Shown: positions 1 through 9,781, counted from the first letter of the stretch. The stretch: DNA of 64,000 nt from JAPOXR01 sp965221935 (GCA_965221935.1 CBDCSZ010000036.1:186001-250000), one strand, 5' to 3'. The notes: generated by a model not told the origin, from the sequence alone. Made by a program: numbers and translations.

Positions 1-585
1 TATCCCGCGGCGGAAGGAACGAATTACCGGGGGATCGGCCATGGGAGCATGGTTCGGATCGAAGGCGGCCTCTGGTCTCTGCCAGCCGCTCATTGCGGCG
101 GCGCCATCATGAAGCGCAAGCCTCCGGCTCTGCGCAGCATCGACCTCAACCGGCGCGCGGTCGAGCGTTTCAGCTGCGGCTATCCGGTCGAGCTTCACCA
201 CGGCTGCGCCCACAGGTTCCTGTCCAGTTTTTGACTTTCAGGGCGACGAGCTAGTCTGCGCCGACCCGCCCTAGGTGCAGCCGTGCGAAGTTGGCGGGCT
301 TGGTCTCCGGCGGCGGCCTGCTGCGGGGCGCCGCCTCCCTGTTCCAGGAGCTGTTCGGGCTTGTCGGGACGCAGTCGGCGGTCATTGACGCGCTGCAGGA
401 CAGGCTCACCGAGGAGGCGGCAAAGAACAGCGCGCTCTGCGGCCAGCTCGCCCGCTGCGGCGGAGGACAAGCCCGCGACCGGGAAGAAACCGCGGGGCGG
501 CGTCCTGCCCATTGATCACTCAGCTACTGGACAATTGCGGCCTTGCGGGCTGATGCCAGGCATTTGCGGTGCCGTCCAGCGCGTT
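1..585. other. No supportable gene
   Basis: I see no gene I can defend here. Short open frames overlap on both strands without a recognisable domain, as expected of GC-rich decayed sequence. The right side runs into insertion-sequence debris, so this may be the remains of an element whose body lies left of the window. Confidence 0.4.
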
Positions 586-652
586 AATCAGGATGGCAGC
601 CCCGTATAGCGCGACAATCCGGGTGGCAGCTGCGCGGCAATCAGGATGGCAG
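586..652. repeat. Three short direct repeats, IS-end-like
   Basis: AATCMGGRTGGCAG occurs at 586-599, 616-629 and 639-652. Closely spaced multiple repeats of this kind are typical of the ends of IS21-family elements, where they bind the transposase. No istA/istB gene is visible beside them, so this would be a solo end. The stop codon of the neighbouring transposase fragment falls inside the last repeat, suggesting that one element cut into the other. Confidence 0.4.
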
Positions 653-1237
653 TCTCGCTGAGGGGGCGTTTGCGGCGAGATAGGGGCACACGGCGCTCGC
701 CTCGCCGTTTTCATTGATCCGCTCGATGGTCTGCGCGCCGGTGACGAGCCGCGTGTAGCCCTCCCACACTGTCTGATGGCCCGGCGGGCCGTCGTTCTTC
801 CGGTTCAGGCAGCCGCCGAGCCGGGCGACGAGGAGCAGGGCCTGTCCGAGCGACACTGCCTCGAGGTCCGCCGGATCCTCCGGCCGTTCCCGGCCGGGCG
901 CCGGGAAGCCGCCGGCGATCGCGTAGTCGATCAGCATGGCGAGTTCCGAGGCCGAGAACATCCTGTGGGCGGGCAGCTCCGGAGTGTCCCGGCCCGTGAG
1001 CGTCAGCGCCGCCAGGCGTCAGGCGATCACCGCGTTGATCGTCACGGCCGCCTTCATCCGCCCGGCGGTGCGGAAGCCCGACTTCTCGATCTCGCAGCCG
1101 GACTTCAGGATCCTGTGCCAGTCCTCTATGCGCCATCTCAGGGCGTACAGGTCGAGGACCCGCCGCGCCTCGTCCGCGCTCCCGACCGGCAGCGTCGTCA
1201 GCAGCTTCCATTCGAGCGGTTCCGCGCCGGGCGACGG
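641..1237 (-). pseudogene. IS4-family (Tn5/IS50-like) transposase, C-terminal fragment
   Basis: The minus strand encodes the C-terminal third of a Tn5-type DDE transposase: RWRIEDWHRILKSGC, which carries the catalytic Glu of the YREK-type motif, then a helical tail ending near ARLGGCLNRKNDGPPG. There is an in-frame TGA after AVTINAVIA where a Trp (TGG) is expected. The N-terminal half with the two catalytic Asp is missing because the sequence is cut at 1238 by the end of another transposon. The C-terminus runs into IS21-like terminal repeats. It is a dead remnant. Confidence 0.7.
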
Positions 1238-1350
1238 GGCAATGGCATTCGGTTAGCGATTCTTTCCATTCGGATAAAGAAACCCCCCGCTTCCGGCCCG
1301 TTCGGGCGGAAGCGAGCGGCGCTTGGGCTGGCGGTGCGTTCAGTTTGCGG
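1238..1350 (-). mobile_element. Solo end of a DruA-IS4 type transposon
   Basis: The sequence starts CAATGGCATTCGGTTAGCG and contains a second TTCGGATAA about 21 bases inside. It matches the reverse complement of the 3' end of the complete element that ends at 62881, including the last codons of the transposase. After about 110 bases the similarity stops where the IS630 remnant begins. Only the 3' end of this element survives. Confidence 0.65.
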
Positions 1351-1369
1351 CGGTTCTAGTATCCCGACA

Positions 1370-2285
1370 TCATTGAATTGATGGATACAGCGACTTCAGC
1401 TTGATGCGGGCGTCCTCGGTCCGGAACCGCCAGTTGACCGGTTTCGCGGAAACGTTGCGGCATTCCTGCCATGCGGCGACCTTGCTGACCATAGTTTCCC
1501 GATCCGGGAACCGGCGGTTCAGGCACTGGCGAGACAACACATTGATCTCGATCTCGGCCTCGCTGAGCCAGCTGCTGTGTTTCGGCGTGTAGTGGGCCTC
1601 GAACCTCCTGGCGAGACGCGAAGCCTCCTCCGGTTCGAAGGCATCGTAAAGCGCCGAAAGTCGATGTGTGTTCAGGTTGTCCATTACAAGCGCGAACCTC
1701 TTTCCGGGAAAGTGGACATCGGCAAGACCCTTCAGCGCCTTGGCGAAGTCCTGCCGGGTGCGGCGGTCAGTGACCTTGACATGGTGCCAGCCGTCAAGCG
1801 GAGCGTAGATCATGAACAGGTTGGCGGCGCCGTTGCGCCCGTGCTCGAAGTCGTATCCGGCCGGCCCGGACGCACCGGCAACTGCTTGCGGGTTTCCTTC
1901 GTCTGCTGCTTCGACGTCTCGTCCACGCAGACCAGCACGGTCCCGTCGTCATAATCCCCGCTGTAGACGCCGGGCACGTCCTCCATAGCGCAGACGAAGG
2001 CCTCGTTCGCTTTCGGCGGAATGCGCCAACATGTCTTCAGCCAGGGCTTGAGGCCGTTTTTTTTTGAGGTCTGCCGCACCGTTTCCCTGGAAATGCCCTC
2101 AACGATCTCCAGCTCCTCAAGTTGCGCGCCAAGCAGTCTCAGACTCCATCCCGCATGGCCCGGCGGCGGCGCTCCTTGGAACCCTTGCCGCTGTCCAGTG
2201 TCTCCTTCAAAAACTCGCGCTCATCATTCTCGAGCCGGACCTTGTGGATTTGCTTGCCTGTCGAATTCAATGTCTCCTGCCTCTG
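1370..2285 (-). pseudogene. IS630-family transposase, frameshifted
   Basis: Read on the minus strand, pieces in several frames add up to an IS630 transposase: a winged-helix N-terminus (VRLENDEREFLKETL), then WSLRLLGAQLEELEIVEG, the first catalytic Asp in VCVDETSKQQTKETR, the second in FALVMDNLNTH, and the last acidic residue in SSWLSEAEIEI. I place frameshifts near 2150 (between the N-terminal domain and WSLRLL) and near 1865 (after PVRPG). It probably cannot transpose. Its insertion truncated the neighbouring DruA-IS4 element at about 1350. Confidence 0.75.
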
Positions 2286-2440
2286 GAACACTCCCGTGAC
2301 CAGTGCTGCATTCGCCGCTGAAATATCATCCGCAGCCGCTCTACGCTTGCCCGGAAGGACTGTTGCTTGTCATTGTTGCGGACAATATACGCGGCCCGGC
2401 TGACAGGGGAACCGCCTCAGGCTAAAATCGAAACATCATC

Positions 2441-2451
2441 TTTTCTATGCT
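2441..2451 (+). promoter_or_regulatory. Candidate operator TTTTCTATGCT
   Basis: TTTTCTATGCT lies about 155 bases upstream of the aldehyde dehydrogenase start, preceded by CGAAACATCAT. Near-identical 11-mers occur upstream of the VOC gene (9771-9781) and the GntR gene (45201-45211). Shared position before three genes suggests a regulator site; the GntR protein encoded at 44491-45177 is the obvious candidate. This is inference from pattern only. Confidence 0.3.
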
Positions 2452-2606
2452 GTCAGGATTCTAGTTGTGCTTATGTTTAAGCATTATTCTTGATTTGGGT
2501 TGCGAACTCAATCACCCAAATGACAAGGAATTTAGATCAACTCTGGGATCCGGGACAAAGCCTGGTGTTTGATGCTAAATCCGAAGACCATGTGGCGGGG
2601 TAGGTA

Positions 2607-4031
2607 ATGAAAACCAAACTGTATCTGAATGGTGCCTGGGCCGATGGCGACGGTGGCACATTCCCGGTAATGAACCCGGCCGACGAAAGCACCCTTGCCG
2701 AAGTTGCCTCTGCCTCCGTCGATCAAGCTCTCGCCGCCGTGGACGCCTCTGCCAACGCGATGAAGGGCTGGGCCGCTCGCACGCCGCGCGAACGAAGCGA
2801 TGTTTTGCGCTGCGCTTATGACCTTTTCGTCGAACGATTGGACAGTTTCATAGAACTCATCACGCTGAAAAACGGAAAGGGCTATGCGGACGCCAAAGGG
2901 GAAGTGCTCTATTCGGCCGAGTTTTTCCGCTGGTACGCCGAAGAATCCGTGCGTGTTCCGGGTCACCTTGGTCATGCGCCAGCTTCCGGAGCCCGCACTT
3001 TGGTCCATGCGAAGCCTGCGGGCGTAGCGCTGCTTATCACGCCCTGGAACTACCCTGCTGCCATGGGCACGCGGAAAATCGGCCCGGCACTGGCCGCTGG
3101 GTGTGGGATGCTGGTCAAACCCGCGTCGGAGACCCCGCTGACCATGTTAGCCCTGGCTCAACTCTTGGAAGACGCAGGGGTGCCGCCTGGCCTTGTCAAT
3201 GTCCTTCCGACCCGCCAAACAGGCGCGGTGGTCGAGGCTGTCCTCGCCGATCCAAGGGTCAGGGTCGTCTCCTTCACCGGGTCAACCGAAGTGGGACAGA
3301 ACCTTTTGGCCGTTGCCGCACGGCACGTGGTCAATCCGGCCATGGAGCTTGGCGGCAACACGCCATTTATTGTCTTTGACGATGCGGATCTCGATGCGGC
3401 CGTGGAAGGGCTGATGGTGGCCAAACTCCGCAATTTGGGCGAAGCCTGCACTGCAGCAAATCGGATCTACGTTCAGCGCGGGGTCTATGCCGCTTTTGCG
3501 GGCAAGCTCGTGGAAAAGATGTCCGGTCTAAGGATGGGCAACGGTCTGGACCGCACGAACGACATTGGCCCGCTTGTGAATGCAGCCACCCGCGACAAGG
3601 TGCACCACTTTGTCACCGATGCGATAAGTCGCGGCGCGACCTTGCGGCTGGGCGGCGAACTTCCCGAAGGCAAAGGGCATTTCTACCCACCCACTGTTCT
3701 CACCGACGTGCCGACGGATGCCGACTGCGTCGGAGATGAGATCTTTGGCCCCGTCGCGGCATTGCAGCCTTTTGAAACCGAGGATGAAGTTATCTTAAAG
3801 GCGAATGACACCAAATACGGGCTCGTGGCCTATGTCTTTGCAGGCGAAATGGGGCGCGGGTTGCGCGTGTCAGAGCAACTGGACTACGGCATGGTCGGAC
3901 TGAACAGAGGCTTGGTCTCAGACCCCGCAGCTCCGTTCGGGGGAACGAAGCAATCAGGCATCGGTCGCGAAGGCGGCGCCGACGGATTGGAAGAGTTCAT
4001 GGAAAAGCAGTATATTTCGACTGTCTGGTGA
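2607..4031 (+). CDS. NAD(P)-dependent aldehyde dehydrogenase (succinate-semialdehyde type)
   Basis: This 474-residue protein has full ALDH-superfamily length and should oxidise an aldehyde to the acid in the cytoplasm. Visible motifs are the PWNYP loop, the cofactor-binding SFTGSTEVG, the general base Glu247 in MELGGNTPF and the nucleophile Cys281 in GEACTAANR, 34 residues apart as usual. The C-terminal PFGGTKQSGIGREGG is also standard. The ATG follows GGGGTAGG. It converges with the flavoprotein gene downstream (250-base gap) and probably belongs to the same catabolic cluster. The substrate is not readable; succinate semialdehyde or another short aldehyde is plausible. No lesion is seen. Confidence 0.93.
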   Translation: MKTKLYLNGAWADGDGGTFPVMNPADESTLAEVASASVDQALAAVDASANAMKGWAARTPRERSDVLRCAYDLFVERLDSFIELITLKNGKGYADAKGEVLYSAEFFRWYAEESVRVPGHLGHAPASGARTLVHAKPAGVALLITPWNYPAAMGTRKIGPALAAGCGMLVKPASETPLTMLALAQLLEDAGVPPGLVNVLPTRQTGAVVEAVLADPRVRVVSFTGSTEVGQNLLAVAARHVVNPAMELGGNTPFIVFDDADLDAAVEGLMVAKLRNLGEACTAANRIYVQRGVYAAFAGKLVEKMSGLRMGNGLDRTNDIGPLVNAATRDKVHHFVTDAISRGATLRLGGELPEGKGHFYPPTVLTDVPTDADCVGDEIFGPVAALQPFETEDEVILKANDTKYGLVAYVFAGEMGRGLRVSEQLDYGMVGLNRGLVSDPAAPFGGTKQSGIGREGGADGLEEFMEKQYISTVW

Positions 4032-4283
4032 GGATCACTGCCAAGAACGGTGAGGCCGGGGGCTCTGCGAGCAGCTGTTATATCCCGGCTTGTCTGACTT
4101 GGCGGCGCAGAGGATTTGTCCGCCTGCCTCCGCACGAATGATTTGATTCAAGAGCAGGCCCATCTCAAATGGCGTGTGTTCAAATGAACCCACCGGCTTG
4201 GCAAACAGCGGCATCCGGTTCACGACTGCGGATCGCCGTAGGCGACCGAGAGACCGACGATCCCAAGGCCAACGATTCAATTG

Positions 4284-6005
4284 TCAACAATCATTGCCGC
4301 CAAGCTTGTCAGATGTGGCGCCAGCCGCGATGGACTCCACTGCCTTGTAGGCAAATACCATTGCCGGCCCGAGAGTGATCCCGCCTGACGGATATGTCCC
4401 GCGCATCAGACTGCCTTGATCGTTGCCGCAGACAAAAAGGCCACCGATGGGATCCCCGGTTTCGTTCAGGACATTTGAGTTCTCATCGACACGCAGACCG
4501 ACAGTCGTGCCGAGCGATGTTGGAACAATTCGCAGAGCAAAAAATGGGCCGTCTTTGATGGGGCCAATATTCGGGTTTGGTTTATGATCTGGCTCTCCAA
4601 ACGCGTGATTGTACGCACTGGTGCCCCTTTCGAAGTCCAGATCATTGCCCGTGACGGCATACTCGTTGTTTCGTTTAACGCTTTCGGCCAGCCCGGCGGG
4701 ATCAATACCGGTGTTTCTGGCGAGTTCATCCAGCCCTTGCCCCATTGAGACATAGCCGCTGCATACGAACTTTCGGTACGACAGCGTGTATGGCCAGGGC
4801 CGGATTAACCAACCCAAACCATACCGTCTGATGAAAGGACTGTCGCAGACCCAATAATGCGTTCCGCCACCGGCGGCCCGGTCGTCGTAAATCGCACTGA
4901 CGATATCGTGGTAGGAATTGGATTCATTGACAAACCGCTTGCCGTGCGAATTCACGGCAATCAATCCGGGTTTGCACCGTTCGAAGAACCCATAGGGAAT
5001 GGCGACCTTCTTGCCGTCAGGCCCGGTCCAGTCTGACCCGGGAATCCAAAATGCCGGGTTGACCTGATCCCTGTCGATCGCCGCGCCAAGTCTTTGCGCG
5101 GCAAGGATGCCGCCGCCGGTGTTTTCCGGCGGCACAAGTGTGTTGTCGTGATCCTTTGCGCCGCCAAAGGATTTGCGAAGCTCGGCACTGGCGGCAAAGC
5201 CACCGGTGGCGAGGATCACACCCTTTGCAGCTCTGATCGTAGAATTCTTGCTGCCCCTGCCCAAAACTGCGCCAGTGACCCGGCCATCCTCTTCGATCAG
5301 ATCGCCAAGCGCCATGCCAGTCCGGACGTCGACTCCAACCTCTTTCAGCGATTTCAAAAACCGCGCGACCAAAGCGTTGCCAGCGGTAATTTCTGTCCCG
5401 CGAGGATATCGGAAACGATCGGCCGCATAGCGCAACAGCCTTCTGGCGACATAGGCCAAATCCTTGATCGTTCGGAAGGGGTGTAGGAAAGACGGCAGAT
5501 CCCCGTAGGCCACCATCATGCCGCCGAGCACCAGCATCTGTTCGTTTGGCGGGCGCACCAATCTGAAATCGTGCCCCAGTTTGCGCCCGTCATAGTCCAA
5601 GGCGGTCAGGCATCGCCCACCGTCCATGCCGCCCGGTTGGTTCGGGTGATAGTCAGGGGCCGTGATCAGCTCGAACTCCACCTCTGTATGGGTTTCCATG
5701 ACTTCAAGGGCAGTGGCGCAATCGGCCAGATAGGCATCGACCATGTCTTGCACGGCCATATAACCGAGCTCATTTGCAAGATACTCGCGGGCTTTCTCGA
5801 CACTGTCATCGATACCCGCCTCTCGCGCCTGTCGGCTATTGGGGATCCAGATCATGCCAGCCGAAGTCGCTGTGGTTCCGCCGACCTGATCCGCCTTTTC
5901 GCACAGGATAATCCTGAACCCTTTCTTGGCGGCATACAGGGCTGCCGACAGTCCACCCATTCCGCTGCCAATTACCAGAACGTCAGTTTGCTCTTCCGTC
6001 GCCAT
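4284..6005 (-). CDS. FAD-dependent oxidoreductase (KstD / fumarate-reductase flavoprotein type)
   Basis: The 573-residue protein starts with a dinucleotide-binding fold (VLVIGSGMGGLSAAL, acidic end at CEKADQVGG) followed by TTATSAGMIWIPNS, characteristic of the FAD_binding_2 family that includes 3-ketosteroid dehydrogenase and fumarate reductase flavoproteins. The C-terminal GGLFVCGNDQGS and GGITLGPAMVFAY close the FAD site. I chose the ATG at 6005, preceded by TAGAGG, over an upstream TTG. It is the last gene of a tight minus-strand operon, 9 bases after the GMC oxidoreductase. It likely dehydrogenates a cyclic or ketone substrate; the compound is unknown. Confidence 0.88.
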   Translation of the reverse strand: MATEEQTDVLVIGSGMGGLSAALYAAKKGFRIILCEKADQVGGTTATSAGMIWIPNSRQAREAGIDDSVEKAREYLANELGYMAVQDMVDAYLADCATALEVMETHTEVEFELITAPDYHPNQPGGMDGGRCLTALDYDGRKLGHDFRLVRPPNEQMLVLGGMMVAYGDLPSFLHPFRTIKDLAYVARRLLRYAADRFRYPRGTEITAGNALVARFLKSLKEVGVDVRTGMALGDLIEEDGRVTGAVLGRGSKNSTIRAAKGVILATGGFAASAELRKSFGGAKDHDNTLVPPENTGGGILAAQRLGAAIDRDQVNPAFWIPGSDWTGPDGKKVAIPYGFFERCKPGLIAVNSHGKRFVNESNSYHDIVSAIYDDRAAGGGTHYWVCDSPFIRRYGLGWLIRPWPYTLSYRKFVCSGYVSMGQGLDELARNTGIDPAGLAESVKRNNEYAVTGNDLDFERGTSAYNHAFGEPDHKPNPNIGPIKDGPFFALRIVPTSLGTTVGLRVDENSNVLNETGDPIGGLFVCGNDQGSLMRGTYPSGGITLGPAMVFAYKAVESIAAGATSDKLGGNDC

Positions 6006-6014
6006 GCGCAACCT

Positions 6015-7622
6015 CTACCTACTTGCCGCCCGGATGAAATCTGCGGCCCGCTCCGCGATCATCACCGTCGGCGCGTTGGTGTTGCCGGATGTCACCTTGG
6101 GCATGACGGATGCATCCGCGACGCGGAGACCCTCAACGCCATGGACTCTGAGTTTCGGATCCACCGCGCAATCTTTGCCCACACCCATTCTGCAACTGCC
6201 AACTGGATGATAGTTGGCACACCCACGCTCTCTGATGTCAGCGACCAGTTCGTCGCGAGCCTGGATGTGCTTTCCCGGAAGAAGCTCTTCAGCAACATAA
6301 TCCCGGAGTGAGGGCTGACTCACGATCTTGCGGCACATGTCCACGCCAAGCAGCGCCGCATCTATTTCGTAATCCGACTCCAGAAACGCCTCGCGAATTA
6401 TCGGTGAATCTGAGGGCGACGCGCTGCGCAATTCGACCGAGCCTTTGCTCTCCGTGTTCAGGTGCACGACGCTCAGGGTGAACGCCGAGAACGGATGCGG
6501 GATCGGTCCGCTTGGCCCGCGGCGTTCCGTGCTGAAGATCAGGAAGTTGATCTGCAAATCGGGATGCGTCAGGTCCGGGTTAGAGCGTATCATCGCACCG
6601 CTTTGATTGCCCATTGTCACGAAATAACCGCCGCCTGTGAGCGCATATTGCAGCGCGTTCGTGATGATGCGCCATTTGCTGCGCGCGATATCATTCAGGG
6701 TCACCGGCTTTTTGCATCGATAGCTGGCGTGGATGTTAAAGTGGTCCTGCAAGTTCTGTCCGACTGCAGGCAAGTCATGAGTGACTTCCACCCCTTTTTC
6801 CTTCAGCATCTGGGCGGGCCCGATACCAGACAGCTGCAGAATCTGCGGCGATCCGAAAACGCCACCTGCCACGATAACTTCGCGCGAAACAGTGGCTGAT
6901 CGGGTCGAATTGTTTCGAGCGTATTCAACGCCCGTAGCTCTGCCGTTCTCGAGAATGATCCGCGAGACCACAGCCCCCGTGCGCACCTCAAGATTCGACC
7001 GACGCATTGCTGGCTTCAGAAACGCGGTCGCGGAGCTCACCCGTCGCCGTGGCGTCGCGGTAACCGGCCAAGGTCCGCATCCGTCCTGACGTTCACCGTT
7101 GAAATCTTCGTTTCGCGGAATGCCCGCCTCTCCCGCTGCCGCGATAATCGCCTTTGAGAGCTCGAACTGAGGAAGATCAGTAACAGTGATCTCACCATTC
7201 GTTGAATGCAGCTCATTGGAAAACTTGAGGTTGTGCTCGGACTTTAAGAAGTATGGAAGAACGTCGTCCCATCCCCAGCCGGTGCATCCATTGGCTGCCC
7301 AGCCATCATAGTCATTCGGATTCCCACGCATGTAGACCATGCCGTTGATTGATCCGGTGCCGCCCAGCACTCGCCCTCTGGGTTGGTAGATCTTGCGATT
7401 GTTCAGCGCTGCGACCGCTTCAGTCTCAAAGCGCCAGTTCAGTTCGGGATGAGAGAAGAGCTGCGTGGCGCCTATAGGAATGTGAATCCAGGGCGATCGG
7501 TCGACGGAGCCGGCCTCCAGCATCAAAATCCGGTTTCTTGAATCTTCGCTCAGCCGCGCAGCTAGAACGCAACCGGCCGTTCCCCCGCCAACGACAATGA
7601 AATCGAAATGCTCTTCAACCAT
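6015..7622 (-). CDS. GMC-family oxidoreductase (choline/alcohol dehydrogenase-like)
   Basis: The 535-residue protein has the full GMC layout. It shows an N-terminal FAD fold (DFIVVGGGTAGCVLAARL), the first signature GRVLGGTGSINGMVYMRG, a second around GGVFGSPQILQLSGIGP, and a C-terminal region with the catalytic His in NYHPVGSCRMG and the end TSGNTNAPTVMIAERA. Members oxidise an alcohol to aldehyde with FAD. The aldehyde dehydrogenase at 2607-4031 could take the next step, and the flavoprotein immediately downstream shares the operon. The gene starts 36 bases after the PEP-hydrolase-family gene. The substrate is unknown. Confidence 0.93.
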   Translation of the reverse strand: MVEEHFDFIVVGGGTAGCVLAARLSEDSRNRILMLEAGSVDRSPWIHIPIGATQLFSHPELNWRFETEAVAALNNRKIYQPRGRVLGGTGSINGMVYMRGNPNDYDGWAANGCTGWGWDDVLPYFLKSEHNLKFSNELHSTNGEITVTDLPQFELSKAIIAAAGEAGIPRNEDFNGERQDGCGPWPVTATPRRRVSSATAFLKPAMRRSNLEVRTGAVVSRIILENGRATGVEYARNNSTRSATVSREVIVAGGVFGSPQILQLSGIGPAQMLKEKGVEVTHDLPAVGQNLQDHFNIHASYRCKKPVTLNDIARSKWRIITNALQYALTGGGYFVTMGNQSGAMIRSNPDLTHPDLQINFLIFSTERRGPSGPIPHPFSAFTLSVVHLNTESKGSVELRSASPSDSPIIREAFLESDYEIDAALLGVDMCRKIVSQPSLRDYVAEELLPGKHIQARDELVADIRERGCANYHPVGSCRMGVGKDCAVDPKLRVHGVEGLRVADASVMPKVTSGNTNAPTVMIAERAADFIRAASR

Positions 7623-7658
7623 GCAAGTCCGCCCAACTCCGCAATCCTTTGGCGCGCG

Positions 7659-8507
7659 CTATTCGGCGGCGCTTCGTTCAGGGTTCAGCCGGATGGACTT
7701 TATCCCGGCACACGCCGACTTCAGCGTTTCTTCGACGGGGATGCGCTCGACGCTGGACGCGGCAACGAATCCGACGGCGTCGGTACGCAAATTGACGTAC
7801 TCTGCATCTTCCGCGTTTTCGATTGGCCCGCCATGCGACAGCAAGATGACATCGTCCCGGACCTTTTTGATTTCACCAAACATATGGTTCAAACGTTGAA
7901 CTGCCGCATCCAACGCCAGGACGTTCTTCGCGCCGACGTCTCCGCCACTGGTTCGCCCCATGTGACCGACGATGACGTCGGCACCGGCATCGGCCATCAT
8001 GACCGCTTCTTCCGCCGTGAACACATAGGCGCAAGAAAAGATTTCTCGTATCCGCGCCATGGCGACGATCTCGACCTCGTTCTTGAAACCCAGACCCGCC
8101 GCCTCCAGCTCTTTGCGGAAATTCCCGTCAATCCGCGCCACTGTGGGGAAATTGATGATGCCTTCATAGCCGACTTCGATAACACCCGACAAAAGCCTTT
8201 CTTTGTCCCGCGTCGGATCAGGCCCGTAGACGCCGGCGATCATCGGAACTGATCCGGCACGCAGCCCGATTTGTTTGCCCATGTCGAGTGCGACTTCATT
8301 TGCATTCCCAATCGGCAGGCTGGCAACGATGCTGGGCAGGCCATTCAGTCGGTACATCCCGGAATTGTAGACGACGATGAGATCGGCGCCGGCGTCTGCG
8401 GAACATCTGGCCACAAGCCCGTTTCCGGCGCCAACGGTTAGGATTGAACGACCATTTTCGGTCTCATTCTTCAATCGCGCGACGATTTCGCTCCGTGTCC
8501 GTGGCAT
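7659..8507 (-). CDS. Phosphoenolpyruvate-hydrolase-family TIM-barrel protein
   Basis: The 282-residue protein matches the bacterial PEP_hydrolase family (PF09370-like), a TIM barrel related to PEP mutase/isocitrate lyase. I recognise TVGAGNGLVARCSADAGAD, VPMIAGVYGPDP, GYEGIINFPTV, DVIVGHMGRTSGG and SHGGPIE. The chosen ATG follows GGGAGAG; a longer frame upstream has no such site. The family is often paired with a Tm-1-like protein, and one is encoded at 12470-13732, although separated here. First gene of an operon with the GMC and FAD oxidoreductases. The biochemical function of the family is poorly known. Confidence 0.85.
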   Translation of the reverse strand: MPRTRSEIVARLKNETENGRSILTVGAGNGLVARCSADAGADLIVVYNSGMYRLNGLPSIVASLPIGNANEVALDMGKQIGLRAGSVPMIAGVYGPDPTRDKERLLSGVIEVGYEGIINFPTVARIDGNFRKELEAAGLGFKNEVEIVAMARIREIFSCAYVFTAEEAVMMADAGADVIVGHMGRTSGGDVGAKNVLALDAAVQRLNHMFGEIKKVRDDVILLSHGGPIENAEDAEYVNLRTDAVGFVAASSVERIPVEETLKSACAGIKSIRLNPERSAAE

Positions 8508-8758
8508 TCTACTCTCCCAGCTTGGGCGCCCCTGACATCCGGCGACGCGAAAAACTTCCGGTGTTGCGCTTCGCGCGTTCGGCGCGAGCAAGCACAGTGC
8601 TCACACTTTGTTTTATGTTGCAGCAATCAACAATGCTGCTGACACACCCGCGCCTGTCCAATTTCCACATCGGAGGGACCATGTGGCGGTCCTGACAGTC
8701 TAATGGGTGTATTGAGTATTGCCCTTCACATTGCCGAAGCGCAGGGAGACCTCGTGAG

Positions 8759-9249
8759 ATGAGCGGATTCAAGACCAGCACTCCGGGCGAAGCATTCCCG
8801 GGCGTCAGCGGCAATACTTCAAGTCAATCCGAGCAGGCCTGGCCTGTCGCGCAAAAGGCCCGGAAGATGCGCCAAACATATTTATCGTCCTGTTGGATGG
8901 CGTCGGTATCGCCCAAATCGGGTGTTGCGGGTCATTGATTGACACCCCCAATTCTGACCGCCTAGCCAAGTCAGGACTGCTTTATTCCAACTTCCACACC
9001 ACGGCCATGTGCTCGCCCACCCGCGCGTGCCCTTTGACGGGCAGAAACCACCGTTCGGTAAGTTTGGGGATCATCCCCGAGGTGGCCGCGGGCTGCCCCG
9101 GTTATCACGGAATGATCGGCAAGGAGCACGGCTTTATGCCAGCGATCCTCCGCAATTCCGGATGCGCAACTTTCATGGTCGGTAAGTGGCGCCTCGTCCC
9201 CTCGCCTGAATGCGCAGCTTGGACAGCAGTCGCATCCGGGGCCACCTAA
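8759..9249 (+). pseudogene. Arylsulfatase, N-terminal fragment
   Basis: The frame starting ATG-AGC-GGA encodes a sulfatase-like leader ending QAWPVAQKA. A frameshift near 8860 leads to DAPNIFIVLLDGVGIAQIG, followed by DTPNSDRLAKSG, SNFHTTAMCSPTRACPLTGR and a Gly-rich stretch up to FMVGKWRL. CSPTR contains the Cys that is converted to formylglycine in active sulfatases, and the metal-binding Asp (LLDGVG) is present. Only about the first quarter of the family length remains; the rest is deleted at about 9225. Confidence 0.75.
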
Positions 9250-9266
9250 TCCACCGACTGAATCCG

Positions 9267-9758
9267 CTAGCTGAAGCTTTTTCCTCGGGCTGGGTACCGC
9301 AGATACTCCTCGTAGTGCGGTCTAATGACATCGTCCATCAGCTCGACAATCGCTCCGTCTGGACCTTCAACATAGGCGAAACGGTACGGGGATACGCCGT
9401 TCTCATCGGCGCGAGTCATGACGACCCGATAACCATCGGTTTCGAACCGCTTGATCCCCAATGACAAATCGTCGACCCAATAGGCTACATGGTGGACGCC
9501 GGTCGCCTGCAGCGGTGTATTGGCCACTGACTCGACAAACTCGAAATGCGGCGGGCCGTCAAAACTCCAAGCGATGCGAAACGAAAGGTGGCGCGTCTCT
9601 CCAGCAACCAGGAAATCACCTTCGACAACCCTGGCTGGCGCCATTTCCCAACCGAAAAGCCGCGCCTGTTCGGTCACCGCGCGATCGAAATCCTCAACAA
9701 CAAATCCGATATGGTTGAAAACGCCGAAACCCTTGCCTTCTTCTTGAGTGTTACCCAT
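9267..9758 (-). CDS. VOC-family (glyoxalase/dioxygenase fold) protein
   Basis: This 163-residue protein carries two betaalphabetabetabeta modules of the vicinal-oxygen-chelate fold: FNHIGFVVEDFDRAV at the N-terminus, HHVAYWVDDLSLGIKRF in the middle and FAYVEGPDGAIVELMD near the C-terminus. The two His and the Glu of VELMD are plausible metal ligands. The ATG follows AGGGTG; an upstream extension has no coding look. It stands alone between a broken sulfatase and a broken TRAP permease. It likely acts as an isomerase, epimerase or lyase in the local catabolic pathway. Confidence 0.85.
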   Translation of the reverse strand: MGNTQEEGKGFGVFNHIGFVVEDFDRAVTEQARLFGWEMAPARVVEGDFLVAGETRHLSFRIAWSFDGPPHFEFVESVANTPLQATGVHHVAYWVDDLSLGIKRFETDGYRVVMTRADENGVSPYRFAYVEGPDGAIVELMDDVIRPHYEEYLRYPARGKSFS

Positions 9759-9770
9759 AGTCACCCTGTC

Positions 9771-9781
9771 TATTCTATGAT
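9771..9781 (+). promoter_or_regulatory. Candidate operator TATTCTATGAT
   Basis: TATTCTATGAT sits 13 bases upstream of the VOC start codon, and its reverse strand is preceded by CGAAACATCAT as at 2430-2440. It matches motifs before the aldehyde dehydrogenase and the GntR gene. Inferred regulator site. Confidence 0.3.

Noticed and set aside
195..512. Minus-strand frame near the window start
   Set aside because: Overlaps other frames in the same stretch, with no domain or ribosome site to prefer it.
586..652. CRISPR-like array
   Set aside because: Only three short, irregularly spaced imperfect repeats; no spacers of uniform length and no cas genes in the window.
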